Origin: Parabacteroides distasonis
GTDB lineage: Bacteria; Bacteroidota; Bacteroidia; Bacteroidales; Tannerellaceae
Length of the DNA stretch: 64,000 nt
Direction of reading: 5' to 3'
Assembly: GCA_021531385.1 (NCBI GenBank)
Contig: JAFBIR010000010.1
Coordinates: forward strand, 83,337 to 147,336
Below are positions 44,700 through 54,112 of the stretch, in pieces. How positions within the stretch are numbered: position 1 is the stretch's first letter; the number at the start of each line of letters is the position of its first letter. The notes under the pieces were generated by a model. The model searched no databases and was not told where the DNA came from. It worked only from the letters and a program-made list of their open reading frames with translations. Both the position numbers and the translations under genes were made by a program.

Positions 44700-46079
44700 T
44701 TATAAATCTGCTATGATACCTCTTCCTTTTCGTACGTTTACCTCCTGCCAGGTGAAGGGGAGGGCGGGTGCTGGCGCCGCTCGGAAAGGCGTCGTCCCGC
44801 TGATTTCAGCCATCGCCTGCGCGAACAGCGGATCATCGGTTGTGCCAAACGGCCCTAACGTCTGCTCATATTCATTGACCTCCACATCCGGCGTGAAGCC
44901 ATCGGTGTAGTCCGCCTTGTCCTCTCCATTGAAGACGTAGAAGGTAATGGGTTGCATAATCCAGCCATATTTCGACGATTGGTCGTAGATGGTCATGCCT
45001 ACGGTCTTGCCCAATGTGGTTCGTCCGATCAGGCGCACCTGCTCTTGCCCCATAAAGGGACGTAGCCCGTTGATCACTAACTCCGAAGAGGAGGCTGTGC
45101 TTGATCCGGTCAGGACGTACAGCCGCTGTAGGTTCAGGTTGCCCGCCAAGACCTCCGTGGTACGCAGGAGTTTCACCGATTGGTTCTTGGCTTGGTTCAG
45201 GTCGTTATAGACCTCTTTGCAGAACACTTGGCCTAACGCCGACGAGGGCGCCAAGAAAGAGGCCAATAGCTGCGCACAGGAAAGCAAGCCGCCACCGTTG
45301 TAGCGCAAATCGAGGATAAACTCGTTGACACCCTGCTGCTTGAAGCGAGCGAAAAGCGCAGCCATCTGCTCGTTGTAGGCCGTCCCTTTGTAACTCTCAG
45401 GATCGGAGGCGAAGTGGTTATACATCAAGTAACCTACTGTTTTGCCGCCCACTTGATAGATGGAATCCTTGAGGAAGGGGGTGTCTTCCACCGCCCGTGA
45501 GGCCGTCAGGGTGAGGTAGCGGGCATGGATGAAACTCTTTTTCTCCCGGTCATAATCCGCGATATAGAGACGGGCCTCCGCCCCACTGCGCAAACTGTTG
45601 TAGTCTTCCGTGATCGAGCCCAACTCACCATTGACCCCTAAGATCCAATCTCCTCGACGCAAACCGGCCTCCTCGGCCGGGGAGTTCGGCAACACGTAGA
45701 TCACCACAGCTATGTTATAGGTCTCTTTATCGCTGGTTTGCAGCTTCGTGACCGCAAAATCGAATCCATACGAATCTTTTTCGTCCAGAATCGCCTTGGT
45801 CGTGGCAGCCTTCTCGATGGTGGAGAAATGATGAAGGGAGCCGTTGATCACTTTGCCATCCTTATCGGAGAGCAGGCTGTTGAAGAAGGTCTCGGGATCG
45901 GCGTTGAAATCCAGCTGGGATTTGTCCGGCAGCTCCTCATACCACAGGTAGTCCGTCCGCATGGTCGCTTCAATCCAGTTATTCACCTGGTTCGTATCTG
46001 TGATGATCGCCTCCTCTTTCTCGCAGGCGATCAAGCCGATCAGTAGGCTCCAAAGTAATGCTACATATCCTTTTTTCAT
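44700..46079 (-). CDS. S41-family protease lipoprotein (PDZ)
   Basis: 459 residues from the ATG at 46079 (MKKGYVALLWSLLIGLIACEKEE; lipobox LIAC). A longer frame upstream includes a terminator hairpin and is not used. A PDZ domain (LPNSPAEEAGLRRGDWILGVNG, about residues 130-200) precedes the S41 core with DLRYNGGG and the nucleophile motif TGSSTASSSELVINGL. A surface-exposed C-terminal-processing-type protease is inferred. Confidence 0.88.
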   Translation of the reverse strand: MKKGYVALLWSLLIGLIACEKEEAIITDTNQVNNWIEATMRTDYLWYEELPDKSQLDFNADPETFFNSLLSDKDGKVINGSLHHFSTIEKAATTKAILDEKDSYGFDFAVTKLQTSDKETYNIAVVIYVLPNSPAEEAGLRRGDWILGVNGELGSITEDYNSLRSGAEARLYIADYDREKKSFIHARYLTLTASRAVEDTPFLKDSIYQVGGKTVGYLMYNHFASDPESYKGTAYNEQMAALFARFKQQGVNEFILDLRYNGGGLLSCAQLLASFLAPSSALGQVFCKEVYNDLNQAKNQSVKLLRTTEVLAGNLNLQRLYVLTGSSTASSSELVINGLRPFMGQEQVRLIGRTTLGKTVGMTIYDQSSKYGWIMQPITFYVFNGEDKADYTDGFTPDVEVNEYEQTLGPFGTTDDPLFAQAMAEISGTTPFRAAPAPALPFTWQEVNVRKGRGIIADL

Positions 46080-46092
46080 TCCGTTTCGCTCA

Positions 46093-46133
46093 TTAAAAAA
46101 GCCCTTGACACTGGTGCACAGGCAAGGGCTTTC
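46093..46133 (-). terminator. Terminator after the Na/Pi cotransporter gene, inside the S41 leader
   Basis: On the minus strand GAAAGCCCTTG pairs with CAAGGGCTTT and a T run follows. It ends 14 bases before the S41 ATG. A minus-strand TACATTTG (46149-46156) lies just upstream of the hairpin, so a transcript starting there would pass through it. Confidence 0.8.
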
Positions 46134-46158
46134 GGTTGCTTTGCGAAGCAAATGTAGT

Positions 46159-47844
46159 TTATATTTTCTTCTCGATCACCGCTTGTACTACATTTAACAC
46201 ATAGTCAGCCAATTTCTCGCTCTCGCCCACCAAGTCCATGTAGTAAACGCCATCTTGGTATTGATACAGCTTGTTGTTGATGTCCTCGATGTTGCGGCTC
46301 TTCAACTGGTTGCGATAATTGTTGATCTCATTCTCAATGTTGTAAGAGGGATTGATGTCCTCGTGGGTCGCCTCGTTCTTGCTCAAGATATAGGTCATGC
46401 GGGTCAACGCCTGGGAAACCAACTCAAACATGTGATCCAGATGCTTGTTCTGGCTATCGGTGAAGACCGACTTGAACTCGTTGCGACGCTTGATGCTGCG
46501 CGCCATGTTGTTACAAGAGTCGGCGATACTCTCGATCTCAGAGACAGCGCGGAGCATGATGCGGATCTCCTCCTTACTTTCCGAACTCAAACGTCCCTCC
46601 GATACCTGGGTCAGGTAGTTGGCGATTTCGATCTCCATGCGGTCGCTGATGCTCTCGTATTTCTCCACGCGGGCGTAGGTCTTCAAGAATACCTCCTCAT
46701 TCTTCTCATAGAACAGCTCTCTGACCATGCCCAACATGCGAGCCGTACGCTCAGCGAACAGCGAGATCTCCTTGTGTGCCTGCAGGATAGAAAGCTCAGC
46801 CGTGGAAAGCATACCGCCTGAGATGAAGCGTAAGCGATACTCTTCGTCTTCCACCTTCGGTTTGATCAACGTGCAAACCGTCTTCTCGATGAACCGTACG
46901 AACCAGATCATGATGCAGGTATTGCTGATGTTGAAGGCCGTGTGGAAGGCTGCCAACTTAAACGATACCGCTACCGCCGGATCACTCACACCCATCACAT
47001 GCTCCACAAACCAAGAGACACCATCGGTGAAGGGATAGAACAGGAGCAATACCCAGATCACACCAAACACGTTGAATGCTAAGTGCGCCAAGGCAGCTCG
47101 TCGTGCCTGTGTGTTACCAGTTAAGGCTGCCAAGTTGGCTGTGATGGTCGTTCCGATGTTCTCGCCCAATACCAACGCTACACCTAAATGGTAATCGATC
47201 CAGCCATTCGCACACATGATCAAGGTGATTGCCATCGTAGCCGCAGAGGCCTGCACGATCATGGTCAGGATCGCACCAATGAACAAGAACAGGATGATGG
47301 AGAGGAAGCCCATGTCGGTATAGTTCTGTACGAAGGCCAGCATATCCGGGTTGGCTCCCAGATCGGGCGCGTTGGCTTTCAGGTTCTGCAAACCCATGAA
47401 AAGGAAGGCGAAACCAAAGACGAACTCACCCATTGACTTACGTGAGCTCTTGTTGGAGAAGAAGAGCGGGATGGCGAAGGCTAACAGGGGAAGGGCAAAC
47501 GCCGCGATGTCAATCTTAAAACCTAAAGCGGAGATGATCCATGCCGTGACTGTCGTACCAATATTGGCACCCATAATGACGCCAATGGATTGAGACAATG
47601 TCAGTAACCCCGCATTTACAAAACTAACGACCATGACCGTCGTCGCCGAAGAGGACTGGATCAAGGCCGTAATCAGTACACCGGTGAGCATTCCCGTCAC
47701 CCGGTTGGTTGTCATGGCAGTTAAAATACGTCGCAAGCTATCACCCGCGAATTTCTGTAAACCCTCGCTCATGATCTTCATTCCATAGAGGAAAAGACCC
47801 AACGAGCCGATCAGCCGTAGCAGATCAAAAAATGAATAGTCCAT
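46159..47844 (-). CDS. Na/Pi cotransporter-family protein with PhoU-like domain
   Basis: 561 residues. Two inverted Na_Pi_cotrans repeats carry the QSSSATT motif (LIQSSSATTVMVVSFVNAG) and its degenerate partner (IVQASAATMAITLIM), with about eight membrane segments. The C-terminal ~220 residues form a PhoU-like helical domain. Phosphate or another anion is the likely substrate; the family is mostly uncharacterised in Bacteroidetes. Confidence 0.92.
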   Translation of the reverse strand: MDYSFFDLLRLIGSLGLFLYGMKIMSEGLQKFAGDSLRRILTAMTTNRVTGMLTGVLITALIQSSSATTVMVVSFVNAGLLTLSQSIGVIMGANIGTTVTAWIISALGFKIDIAAFALPLLAFAIPLFFSNKSSRKSMGEFVFGFAFLFMGLQNLKANAPDLGANPDMLAFVQNYTDMGFLSIILFLFIGAILTMIVQASAATMAITLIMCANGWIDYHLGVALVLGENIGTTITANLAALTGNTQARRAALAHLAFNVFGVIWVLLLFYPFTDGVSWFVEHVMGVSDPAVAVSFKLAAFHTAFNISNTCIMIWFVRFIEKTVCTLIKPKVEDEEYRLRFISGGMLSTAELSILQAHKEISLFAERTARMLGMVRELFYEKNEEVFLKTYARVEKYESISDRMEIEIANYLTQVSEGRLSSESKEEIRIMLRAVSEIESIADSCNNMARSIKRRNEFKSVFTDSQNKHLDHMFELVSQALTRMTYILSKNEATHEDINPSYNIENEINNYRNQLKSRNIEDINNKLYQYQDGVYYMDLVGESEKLADYVLNVVQAVIEKKI

Positions 47845-47926
47845 TTAAATTACGTTTAAGTGGATGGTATATCCGATTAATGTTCCTAACTTTAGGGGGC
47901 GAATTTATAAATAATTACTGAGAACT

Positions 47927-49594
47927 ATGGCTGAAACGATTACAATTTTTTGCAAGAATACCAATTTATATAAGGAGGTGCCCATTGGTTCTACATTGAA
48001 CGAGATCTATTCCTTGGTCGGTAAACCGTTGGCCTATCCGCCAATGAACGCACAGGTGAACAACAAAACGGAGAATCTCAACTATCGTTGCTGGTTACCT
48101 CAAGATATAGCGTATGTGGATTATACACAATTGTCGGGTATGCGCACCTACGTGCGCTCGCTGTGTCATATCTTCTCCAAGGCGGTGTATGACCTTTGGC
48201 CCAACGCTACCTTGAACTTGGAGCATCCCGTGTCGCGCGGCTACTATTGCGTCATTCATGGCGAACAACCCATCGGCGAAGCGGCCATCGCGCAACTCAA
48301 AGCACGGATGCGGGCGTTGGTGGATGCCAATCTCCCCTTTCAGTTACATCGTGTACAGACCGCGGAGGCTGTGCGACTTTTCAAGGAGCGAGGCATGGAA
48401 GACAAGGTACGCCTCTTGGAGTCGGCGGGTATGGTATATACCTCCTATTACGAGTTGGATGGGTACATCAACTTCTTCTATGGCTGTCTGACCCCTTCGA
48501 CCGGCAGCATCCAACTATTTGATATAGTTCCTTATAAAGATGGGCTCCTGCTGCGAGTGCCTCGTCGGGATGATCCCACGCAATTGGAACCGATTGTCCC
48601 GCAGGATAAGATGTTCGGAGCTTACAAAGAGCACCTCACCTTGCAGCGCACGGTGGAATTAAACAACGTGGGAGACCTCAATGGGGCAGTGGCTCGTCGT
48701 CATGCGCAAGAGATCATCTTGGTCTCTGAGGCGATGCAAGAGAAACAGATCGCGAAGATCGCCGAAGAGATTGCCGAGCGTTACCAGCAGGGTGTGCGGA
48801 TGGTGTTGATTTCCGGTCCCTCCTCTTCCGGTAAGACCACCTTCTGCAAGCGGCTTCAGGTACAGTTGACGACCAACCTGTTGCGCCCCATCGGTATCTC
48901 GTTGGATGATTATTTCCTGAATCGGGAAGATACTCCCAAGGATGAGCAGGGCGAGTATGATTTTGAGTCGCTGTATGCACTCGACCTGCCCTATCTCAAT
49001 CGGGACTTGGAGCGTCTGCTTAGCGGTGAGGAGATCGATCTGCCAACCTTCGATTTCCATTTGGGAAAGCGTGTCTTCAAAGGAAAGAAATTAAAGATGG
49101 AGGAGAACACGGTGTTGGTGATGGAGGGCATTCACGGTCTTAATCCGGAGTTGACCCGCTGCATCAATCAGGCTTGTACCTATAAGATCTATGTCTCCGT
49201 GCTCACCACCATCTCCTTAGATAATCATAATTGGATCCCGACGACCGACAACCGTTTGCTGCGTCGCATCGTTCGCGATTACCGCTTCCGAGGTTATTCG
49301 GCCGAACAGACCATCTTGCGATGGCCCAGTGTGCGCAGAGGCGAAGACAAGTGGATCTTCCCCTATCAGGAGCATGCCGATGCCATGTTCAATAGCGCCA
49401 TGATCTATGAGTTAGCCTCGTTACGTCCCTATGCGGAACCGATCTTGGCGGAGGTGAAAGAGAATAGTCCAGCCTACGCCGAGGCCTATCGCCTGCGTCG
49501 TTTCCTGCGCTATTTCACGCCGATTCCTACCGAGCAGCTTCCCGGTACCTCTCTGCTGCGTGAGTTCCTGGGGGGTGGTAGTTTCAAATATTAG
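47927..49594 (+). CDS. Nucleoside (uridine-like) kinase with N-terminal TGS and ThrRS-type domains
   Basis: 555 residues. An N-terminal TGS-like region (residues 1-65) and a ThrRS/AlaRS second-additional-domain-like region (about 70-260, with the NLEHPVSRGYYC stretch) precede a P-loop kinase (ISGPSSSGKTTFCKRL near residue 295) of the uridine kinase/phosphoribulokinase type (SLDDYFLNR; VMEGIHGLNP). This fusion is common in Bacteroidetes and Firmicutes. The substrate is probably a pyrimidine nucleoside, but the translation-factor-like front is unexplained. Confidence 0.88.
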   Translation: MAETITIFCKNTNLYKEVPIGSTLNEIYSLVGKPLAYPPMNAQVNNKTENLNYRCWLPQDIAYVDYTQLSGMRTYVRSLCHIFSKAVYDLWPNATLNLEHPVSRGYYCVIHGEQPIGEAAIAQLKARMRALVDANLPFQLHRVQTAEAVRLFKERGMEDKVRLLESAGMVYTSYYELDGYINFFYGCLTPSTGSIQLFDIVPYKDGLLLRVPRRDDPTQLEPIVPQDKMFGAYKEHLTLQRTVELNNVGDLNGAVARRHAQEIILVSEAMQEKQIAKIAEEIAERYQQGVRMVLISGPSSSGKTTFCKRLQVQLTTNLLRPIGISLDDYFLNREDTPKDEQGEYDFESLYALDLPYLNRDLERLLSGEEIDLPTFDFHLGKRVFKGKKLKMEENTVLVMEGIHGLNPELTRCINQACTYKIYVSVLTTISLDNHNWIPTTDNRLLRRIVRDYRFRGYSAEQTILRWPSVRRGEDKWIFPYQEHADAMFNSAMIYELASLRPYAEPILAEVKENSPAYAEAYRLRRFLRYFTPIPTEQLPGTSLLREFLGGGSFKY

Positions 49595-49609
49595 AAGAAC
49601 GGATCCCTA

Positions 49610-49652
49610 ACCCTCAAAAGCAAATAGGATCTTTTGAGGGTAATTTATTTCC
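49610..49652 (+). terminator. Terminator after the nucleoside kinase gene
   Basis: ACCCTCAAAAG (49610-49620) pairs with CTTTTGAGGGT (49631-49641), followed by AATTTATTT. Confidence 0.75.
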
Positions 49653-49682
49653 CCTGCTGTGTAAGATTTACTGGAAACTCCT

Positions 49683-49690
49683 TATCTTTG
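49683..49690 (+). promoter_or_regulatory. -7 promoter box of the DUF2851 gene
   Basis: TATCTTTG matches TAnnTTTG, 19 bases before the ATG at 49709. The leader would be about a dozen bases. Confidence 0.5.
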
Positions 49691-49708
49691 ACCCCGTAAA
49701 CCTTGATT

Positions 49709-51004
49709 ATGAAGTTTATGGAGCGAATCTTGCATTATGTATGGAAATATGGGCTTTATGGAGCCTCTCCTTTGTGTACGACGGAAGGATTGCCGCTTTC
49801 TGTCATCGATCCGGGTATCGAGAATCGGGATGCCGGACCGGATTTTTTCAATGCGAAAATACGTATAGCAGATACCTTATGGGCAGGTAGTGTGGAGATT
49901 CATGATCGAGCCTCCGATTGGATGCGTCATCATCATGATCAGGACAAGGCGTATGATGGGGTGATCTTGCATGTGGTGGGCGTGGCGGACGCGGATGTCG
50001 TGCGAACCAATGGCGAGCCAATTCCCATGCTGCAGCTTCCTGTTCCTCCGGCTGTCCAAGCGAATGTGGAATGGTTGCTCTCGAAAGAGTTGCCGGTATC
50101 CTGCCTTCCTCGTCTTTCGGAGGTGGATCCGGTGCATATCACCGGTTGGTTAGATGCGTTGTTGACTGAGCGATTGGAACGCAAATCGGCTGATCTCCTG
50201 AAGTTATTGACGCATTATCAAGGCGATTGGAACGAGGTGTGCTACGTCTCTCTGACCCGCAGTTTCGGCTTTGGTGTCAATAATGACGCCTTTGAGCGAC
50301 TGGCCCGTAGCCTTCCTTTCCGCTATATTCAAAAACAACGGATCAGCAGTTCGCAAGTCGAGGCCATGCTTTTCGGACAGGCAGGAATGCTCAATGAGAC
50401 CTATCCGTGTGACTACTATCGACTGCTCCAGCGGGAATACGCTTTCTTACGGCATAAGTTCGGCTTGACGCCCTTAGATGAGTTTGTCTTCAAACAGTTG
50501 CGCCTTCGTCCGCATAGTTTTCCACATGTTAAGTTGGCCCAGTTGGCTGCGATCTGGTGTCGGCACGATACCCTCTTCTCTAAGATTATAGAAGCACACA
50601 CCCCTGGTGAGATCAAGGCCCTTTTTCGTTTGTTGCCTTCCGAGTATTGGCTGACACATTATCAGTTCTCGCACGTTTCGACCACTTCCGAGAAATGGAT
50701 CGGGGAGAAAGCCCGTGATATTCTGCTGATCAATACGGTGGTTCCCCTCTATTTTGCGTATGGACAACATAAAAAGTTGCCGGAGTATTGCGGGCGGGCT
50801 ATCCGTCTGTTAGAAACTATCCACCCGGAGCGCAACCACATCATCACGACCTTCCAGCAAGGAGGGATCAGTGTGAAACATGCGGGCGACACGCAGGCAC
50901 TGATCCAATTGCGGCGAGAGTATTGCGAGAAACGCAAGTGTCTCTATTGCCGCATCGGTTTCCGCTTATTGAAACGTTGTGGGGAGGAAGGGGCTAAAAA
51001 GTGA
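49709..51004 (+). CDS. DUF2851 family protein
   Basis: 431 residues from the ATG at 49709 (MKFMERILHYVWKYGLYG); another Met follows at residue 4. Conserved DUF2851 segments are LSVIDPGIENRDAGPDFFNAKI, here with acidic and His residues (GSVEIHDRASDW...HHHDQD) that look like a nuclease or metal-binding core. The Cys-rich end (EKRKCLYCRIG) may bind metal. Function unknown. A complete promoter for the next gene lies within its 3' end. Confidence 0.85.
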   Translation: MKFMERILHYVWKYGLYGASPLCTTEGLPLSVIDPGIENRDAGPDFFNAKIRIADTLWAGSVEIHDRASDWMRHHHDQDKAYDGVILHVVGVADADVVRTNGEPIPMLQLPVPPAVQANVEWLLSKELPVSCLPRLSEVDPVHITGWLDALLTERLERKSADLLKLLTHYQGDWNEVCYVSLTRSFGFGVNNDAFERLARSLPFRYIQKQRISSSQVEAMLFGQAGMLNETYPCDYYRLLQREYAFLRHKFGLTPLDEFVFKQLRLRPHSFPHVKLAQLAAIWCRHDTLFSKIIEAHTPGEIKALFRLLPSEYWLTHYQFSHVSTTSEKWIGEKARDILLINTVVPLYFAYGQHKKLPEYCGRAIRLLETIHPERNHIITTFQQGGISVKHAGDTQALIQLRREYCEKRKCLYCRIGFRLLKRCGEEGAKK

Positions 51005-51023
51005 AGAAACCCTTTCGCTTCCT

Positions 51024-51053
51024 TGCCTATCCGCAGGTTTTAGCTACCTTTGC
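51024..51053 (+). promoter_or_regulatory. Promoter of the small membrane protein gene at 51073
   Basis: TTG, 19 bases, TACCTTTG (51046-51053), a full match to the Bacteroidetes promoter, about 20 bases before the ATG. It shows that the start is 51073, not the longer frame from 51001. Confidence 0.6.
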
Positions 51054-51072
51054 GGCAAAAGCGAAACGTCCG

Positions 51073-51273
51073 ATGTGGAAAGAGAAATTAGGTAATTATT
51101 TGATTGATGTCTCCAAGTATGTCTTAACAGGCGTAGTCATATCATCCTTGTTTAAGGATTTTGGGGACAGTAAAATACTTATTTATAGTATGGGCATCAT
51201 CACATCGGTGTTAGCTTTGGTAGTTGGTTTGATCTTGACGAATAAAACGGATAAGAAAAAGGAGGAAAAATGA
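51073..51273 (+). CDS. Small two-helix membrane protein (DUF6722-like)
   Basis: 66 residues from 51073 (MWKEKLGNYLIDVSKYVLTG). Two hydrophobic helices (YVLTGVVISSLF and IYSMGIITSVLALVVGLILT) and a Lys/Glu-rich tail. The pattern fits small DUF6722-type proteins, an assignment made from memory. The start is set by the promoter at 51024-51053. Its stop overlaps the next start (ATGA). Confidence 0.65.
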   Translation: MWKEKLGNYLIDVSKYVLTGVVISSLFKDFGDSKILIYSMGIITSVLALVVGLILTNKTDKKKEEK

Positions 51274-51383
51274 TGGGAGCATTTATGGTATTTGGAGTGA
51301 TTGCAGTGCCATGTGCCTTGTTTTTGCTGTACTGCCTTACCCCAGGAGGGAAGAGATGGCTTCGAGAGAATCATATGATATAG
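51270..51383 (+). CDS. 37-residue single-helix membrane protein
   Basis: The frame MMGAFMVFGVIAVPCALFLL continues to YCLTPGGKRWLRENHMI and stops at 51383. It overlaps the stop of the preceding gene by four bases (ATGA) and is preceded by AGGAGG, a Shine-Dalgarno-like sequence unusual for this group. A single hydrophobic helix with a basic tail suggests a membrane peptide acting with the 66-residue protein. No family is recognised. Confidence 0.6.
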   Translation: MMGAFMVFGVIAVPCALFLLYCLTPGGKRWLRENHMI

Positions 51384-51387
51384 GTCA

Positions 51388-53307
51388 ATGAAGAATAGGC
51401 ATCTGAAAACGATTGGACAACTCTTGTGGGTGGTGATCGCCACAAGCCTGTTGTATGCTTGTGCGAATATGGCTTCGCCCAATGGCGGCCCATACGATGA
51501 GTTACCCCCGAAATTTGTCAGCAGCACACCTGCGCCAGGACAGCTCAATTACAAAGGAAAGAAGGTAGAGATCCTGTTTGATGAATTGATCCAGGTGGAT
51601 AAACCGACAGAGAACGTGATCATTACGCCTCCCCAGGCTATGCAGCCGGTGATACGGGCAAATGGCCGACGGATAGTCGTGGAGTTAGAGGATACCTTGC
51701 GTGAGCAGACCACCTATACGATTGACTTTACCAACTCGATTGCCGACAACAACGAGAAGAACATCTTGGAGAATTTCTCTTTTGCCTTCTCCACCGGTGA
51801 TCAGATTGATACGTTGCAGATTTCGGGTGTGCTGTTGGATGCGGCTACACTGGAGCCGATGCCGGGCATCACTATAGGCGTGCATACGGACTTGGCGGAT
51901 TCCGCTTTTACGACGACTCCCTTTGTTAGAACTTCCCGAACGAATGACCGAGGTGGCTTCACCATCCGCAACATGGCTCCGGGCACCTATCGGATCTATG
52001 CCTTGGAGGATGTGATGCGTACCTATAAATATAGCCAGCCGGGGCAACAGATCGCTTTTGGTGACTCGCTGATCGTGCCTACTTTTGAACTGACCACCCG
52101 TCAAGATACCACCTGGAAGGATTCGCTGACCATAGATACGATCAAGACTGTTCCCTATACCCATTTCATGCCGGATGATATTGCCCTGCGTCTTTTCAAG
52201 GAGAAGGCGGAGCGACAGTATATGTTGCGACCGGAGCGGAACGATGAGAAGATCTTGACATTGCGCTTCAATGCGTCGGTGGATAGCTTGCCCGCGTTGA
52301 CACCTGTCAACTTCACGCCGAGCGAGGAAAACTGGTATTATCTGCAGGCGGAGGATGAGCGAAAGACGCTGAAATACTGGTTGATTGATTCTTTAGTGTG
52401 GCAGCAAGATACACTAAGTCTCTCCGTAGATTATCTGAAAAGTGATTCGCTCAATCAATTGCAGCCGCAGACCGATACGGTGAACTTCGTGATGCGCCAT
52501 CGCCCGAAAGCGGAGCCCAAGAAGAAGAAAAAGAAGGATGATGAGCCGGAACCGATCGAGTTCTTGGGCATGAATATAGCGCCAAGTGGCACGATGGAGA
52601 TGACCGATACGCTCTCCATTACCTTTATGGAACCCGTGGCCAACTTGGATTCCAGCCTCTTCCGGTTAGAGCGGATGGTCGATTCCACATGGACAGCCGT
52701 CGATTTTCGGTTCTTCCCCGATACAACCAATTCCTTGCGTTATTTTATCCTGCGCCCTTGGCAGTATGCGGAGGAGTATCGGATGGCTGTTGATTCTGCT
52801 ACCGTTTTTAGTGTCTATGGCAAGTGGAACAACACGATGAACCATGCGTTCAAGCTCAAGAAGGAGGAGGATTACGGACATCTTTACATCAATGTGATCG
52901 GGGTGGATACCACCGCTTTCGTGGAGTTGTTGAATAGCAGCGATGTGCCTGTGCGCAAGGCGAAGGTGAAAGAGGGGGGAGCGCTCTTCATGGATTTGCG
53001 ACCGGATAAGTATTACGCCCGTTTGACAGTCGATCTGAATGGAAACAATGAGTGGGACACGGGTAACTATGCGGAGAAGCGGCAACCGGAGCTGGTGATT
53101 TACTGCCCGAAACAGTTTCAGATTATGCAGAATTGGCAGGTGGAGGAGACTTGGGATGTGACCGCCGTGCCCATGAAGCAACAGAAACCGTTAGAGATCA
53201 CCAAGAATAAGCCGAAAGAGATCACGAAAAAGAAACGAGACTATCGCAATGAAGGCAAAGCATCTTCTTCTTCCAATCAAAACAGCTTTGGCGGTTTGCG
53301 CTTTTAA
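51388..53307 (+). CDS. Ig-like (Big_5) domain lipoprotein
   Basis: 639 residues. Lipobox LYAC, then a Big_5 bacterial Ig-like domain near residues 40-130 (PPKFVSSTPAPGQLNYKGKK; FSFAFSTGD), a carboxypeptidase-regulatory-like repeat (GVLLDAATLEPMPGITIGVH...GFTIRNMAPGTYRIYALED) and further beta domains. The Lys-rich run KAEPKKKKKKDDEPEP splits two halves. Exported, probably on the cell surface; found widely in Bacteroidetes, role not known. Its last 59 bases overlap the next gene. Confidence 0.8.
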   Translation: MKNRHLKTIGQLLWVVIATSLLYACANMASPNGGPYDELPPKFVSSTPAPGQLNYKGKKVEILFDELIQVDKPTENVIITPPQAMQPVIRANGRRIVVELEDTLREQTTYTIDFTNSIADNNEKNILENFSFAFSTGDQIDTLQISGVLLDAATLEPMPGITIGVHTDLADSAFTTTPFVRTSRTNDRGGFTIRNMAPGTYRIYALEDVMRTYKYSQPGQQIAFGDSLIVPTFELTTRQDTTWKDSLTIDTIKTVPYTHFMPDDIALRLFKEKAERQYMLRPERNDEKILTLRFNASVDSLPALTPVNFTPSEENWYYLQAEDERKTLKYWLIDSLVWQQDTLSLSVDYLKSDSLNQLQPQTDTVNFVMRHRPKAEPKKKKKKDDEPEPIEFLGMNIAPSGTMEMTDTLSITFMEPVANLDSSLFRLERMVDSTWTAVDFRFFPDTTNSLRYFILRPWQYAEEYRMAVDSATVFSVYGKWNNTMNHAFKLKKEEDYGHLYINVIGVDTTAFVELLNSSDVPVRKAKVKEGGALFMDLRPDKYYARLTVDLNGNNEWDTGNYAEKRQPELVIYCPKQFQIMQNWQVEETWDVTAVPMKQQKPLEITKNKPKEITKKKRDYRNEGKASSSSNQNSFGGLRF

Positions 53308-54106
53308 GGGGTTGCTCCTCTTGGGAATGGTGCTTTTGCAGGGGAACGTGACGTATGCGCAAACCCTCTCTTTCCAAGCCAACGAGGAGGTGGATTACGA
53401 GCTGTATTACAAGTGGGGATTGGTCTTCTCGAAAGCCGGCAATGCGACCTTCAAGGTGACGGAGAGCTATTTCGAGGGTCAGCCGGCGTGGCAGTATAGC
53501 CTACTCTTCCGCTCTGCGGGCATCGTGGAGAAACTTTACCGGATGCGGGATACGATGGCCTGTTATTACTCCAAAGTGCCTCGCCTGCTGTATAGTAGCA
53601 AACATTCGGATGAGGGCGATTATTATTCGGTGGATGAGTTGCGATTTCGCTATGAGCCAGCCAATCAAGTGTCTATCGCATCCCGTCGCTACACCTTGAA
53701 AAAGGTGAAGATTGATACACTATTGGTAGCGGAATCTCCCGTGAGTGATATGTTAGGCGGTACGCTTTATCTGCGTGCCTTGGCAGCAGGTACATTGCGT
53801 AGCGGGGATGACTTCCCTTTGACTGTCGCCATCGGGCGTGATTTAGTAACGATGCGTTTTCGCTATTCCGGCCAACGTATCGTGGAGCACAAAGGGGTGA
53901 AATACCGCACCCGTCATTTCTATATTGACATTGAGGATGAGGCCTTTGAGCAACCCAAGGCTGCGGCGGAGGTTTGGATTGGTGATGATGCCAACCATAT
54001 CCCGGTCAAGGTGCGTGCCAAGTTAAAATTGGGAGCCGTAGAGGCCTACTTGAAAGAGGGCCGAAATCTACGAGCTCCTATGGATTGCCGGGTCGTGATG
54101 CCTTGA
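53249..54106 (+). CDS. DUF3108 domain-containing exported protein
   Basis: 285 residues. The ATG at 53249 is inside the preceding gene in another frame, but only this start gives a complete signal peptide (KTALAVCAFKGLLLLGMVLL to TYAQ). The body matches DUF3108 (EEVDYELYYKWGLVFSKAGNA; YRMRDTMACYYSKV; GTLYLRALA). A periplasmic beta protein of unknown role. Convergent with the thioesterase gene six bases on. Confidence 0.8.
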   Translation: MKAKHLLLPIKTALAVCAFKGLLLLGMVLLQGNVTYAQTLSFQANEEVDYELYYKWGLVFSKAGNATFKVTESYFEGQPAWQYSLLFRSAGIVEKLYRMRDTMACYYSKVPRLLYSSKHSDEGDYYSVDELRFRYEPANQVSIASRRYTLKKVKIDTLLVAESPVSDMLGGTLYLRALAAGTLRSGDDFPLTVAIGRDLVTMRFRYSGQRIVEHKGVKYRTRHFYIDIEDEAFEQPKAAAEVWIGDDANHIPVKVRAKLKLGAVEAYLKEGRNLRAPMDCRVVMP

Positions 54107-54112
54107 CAGGCG

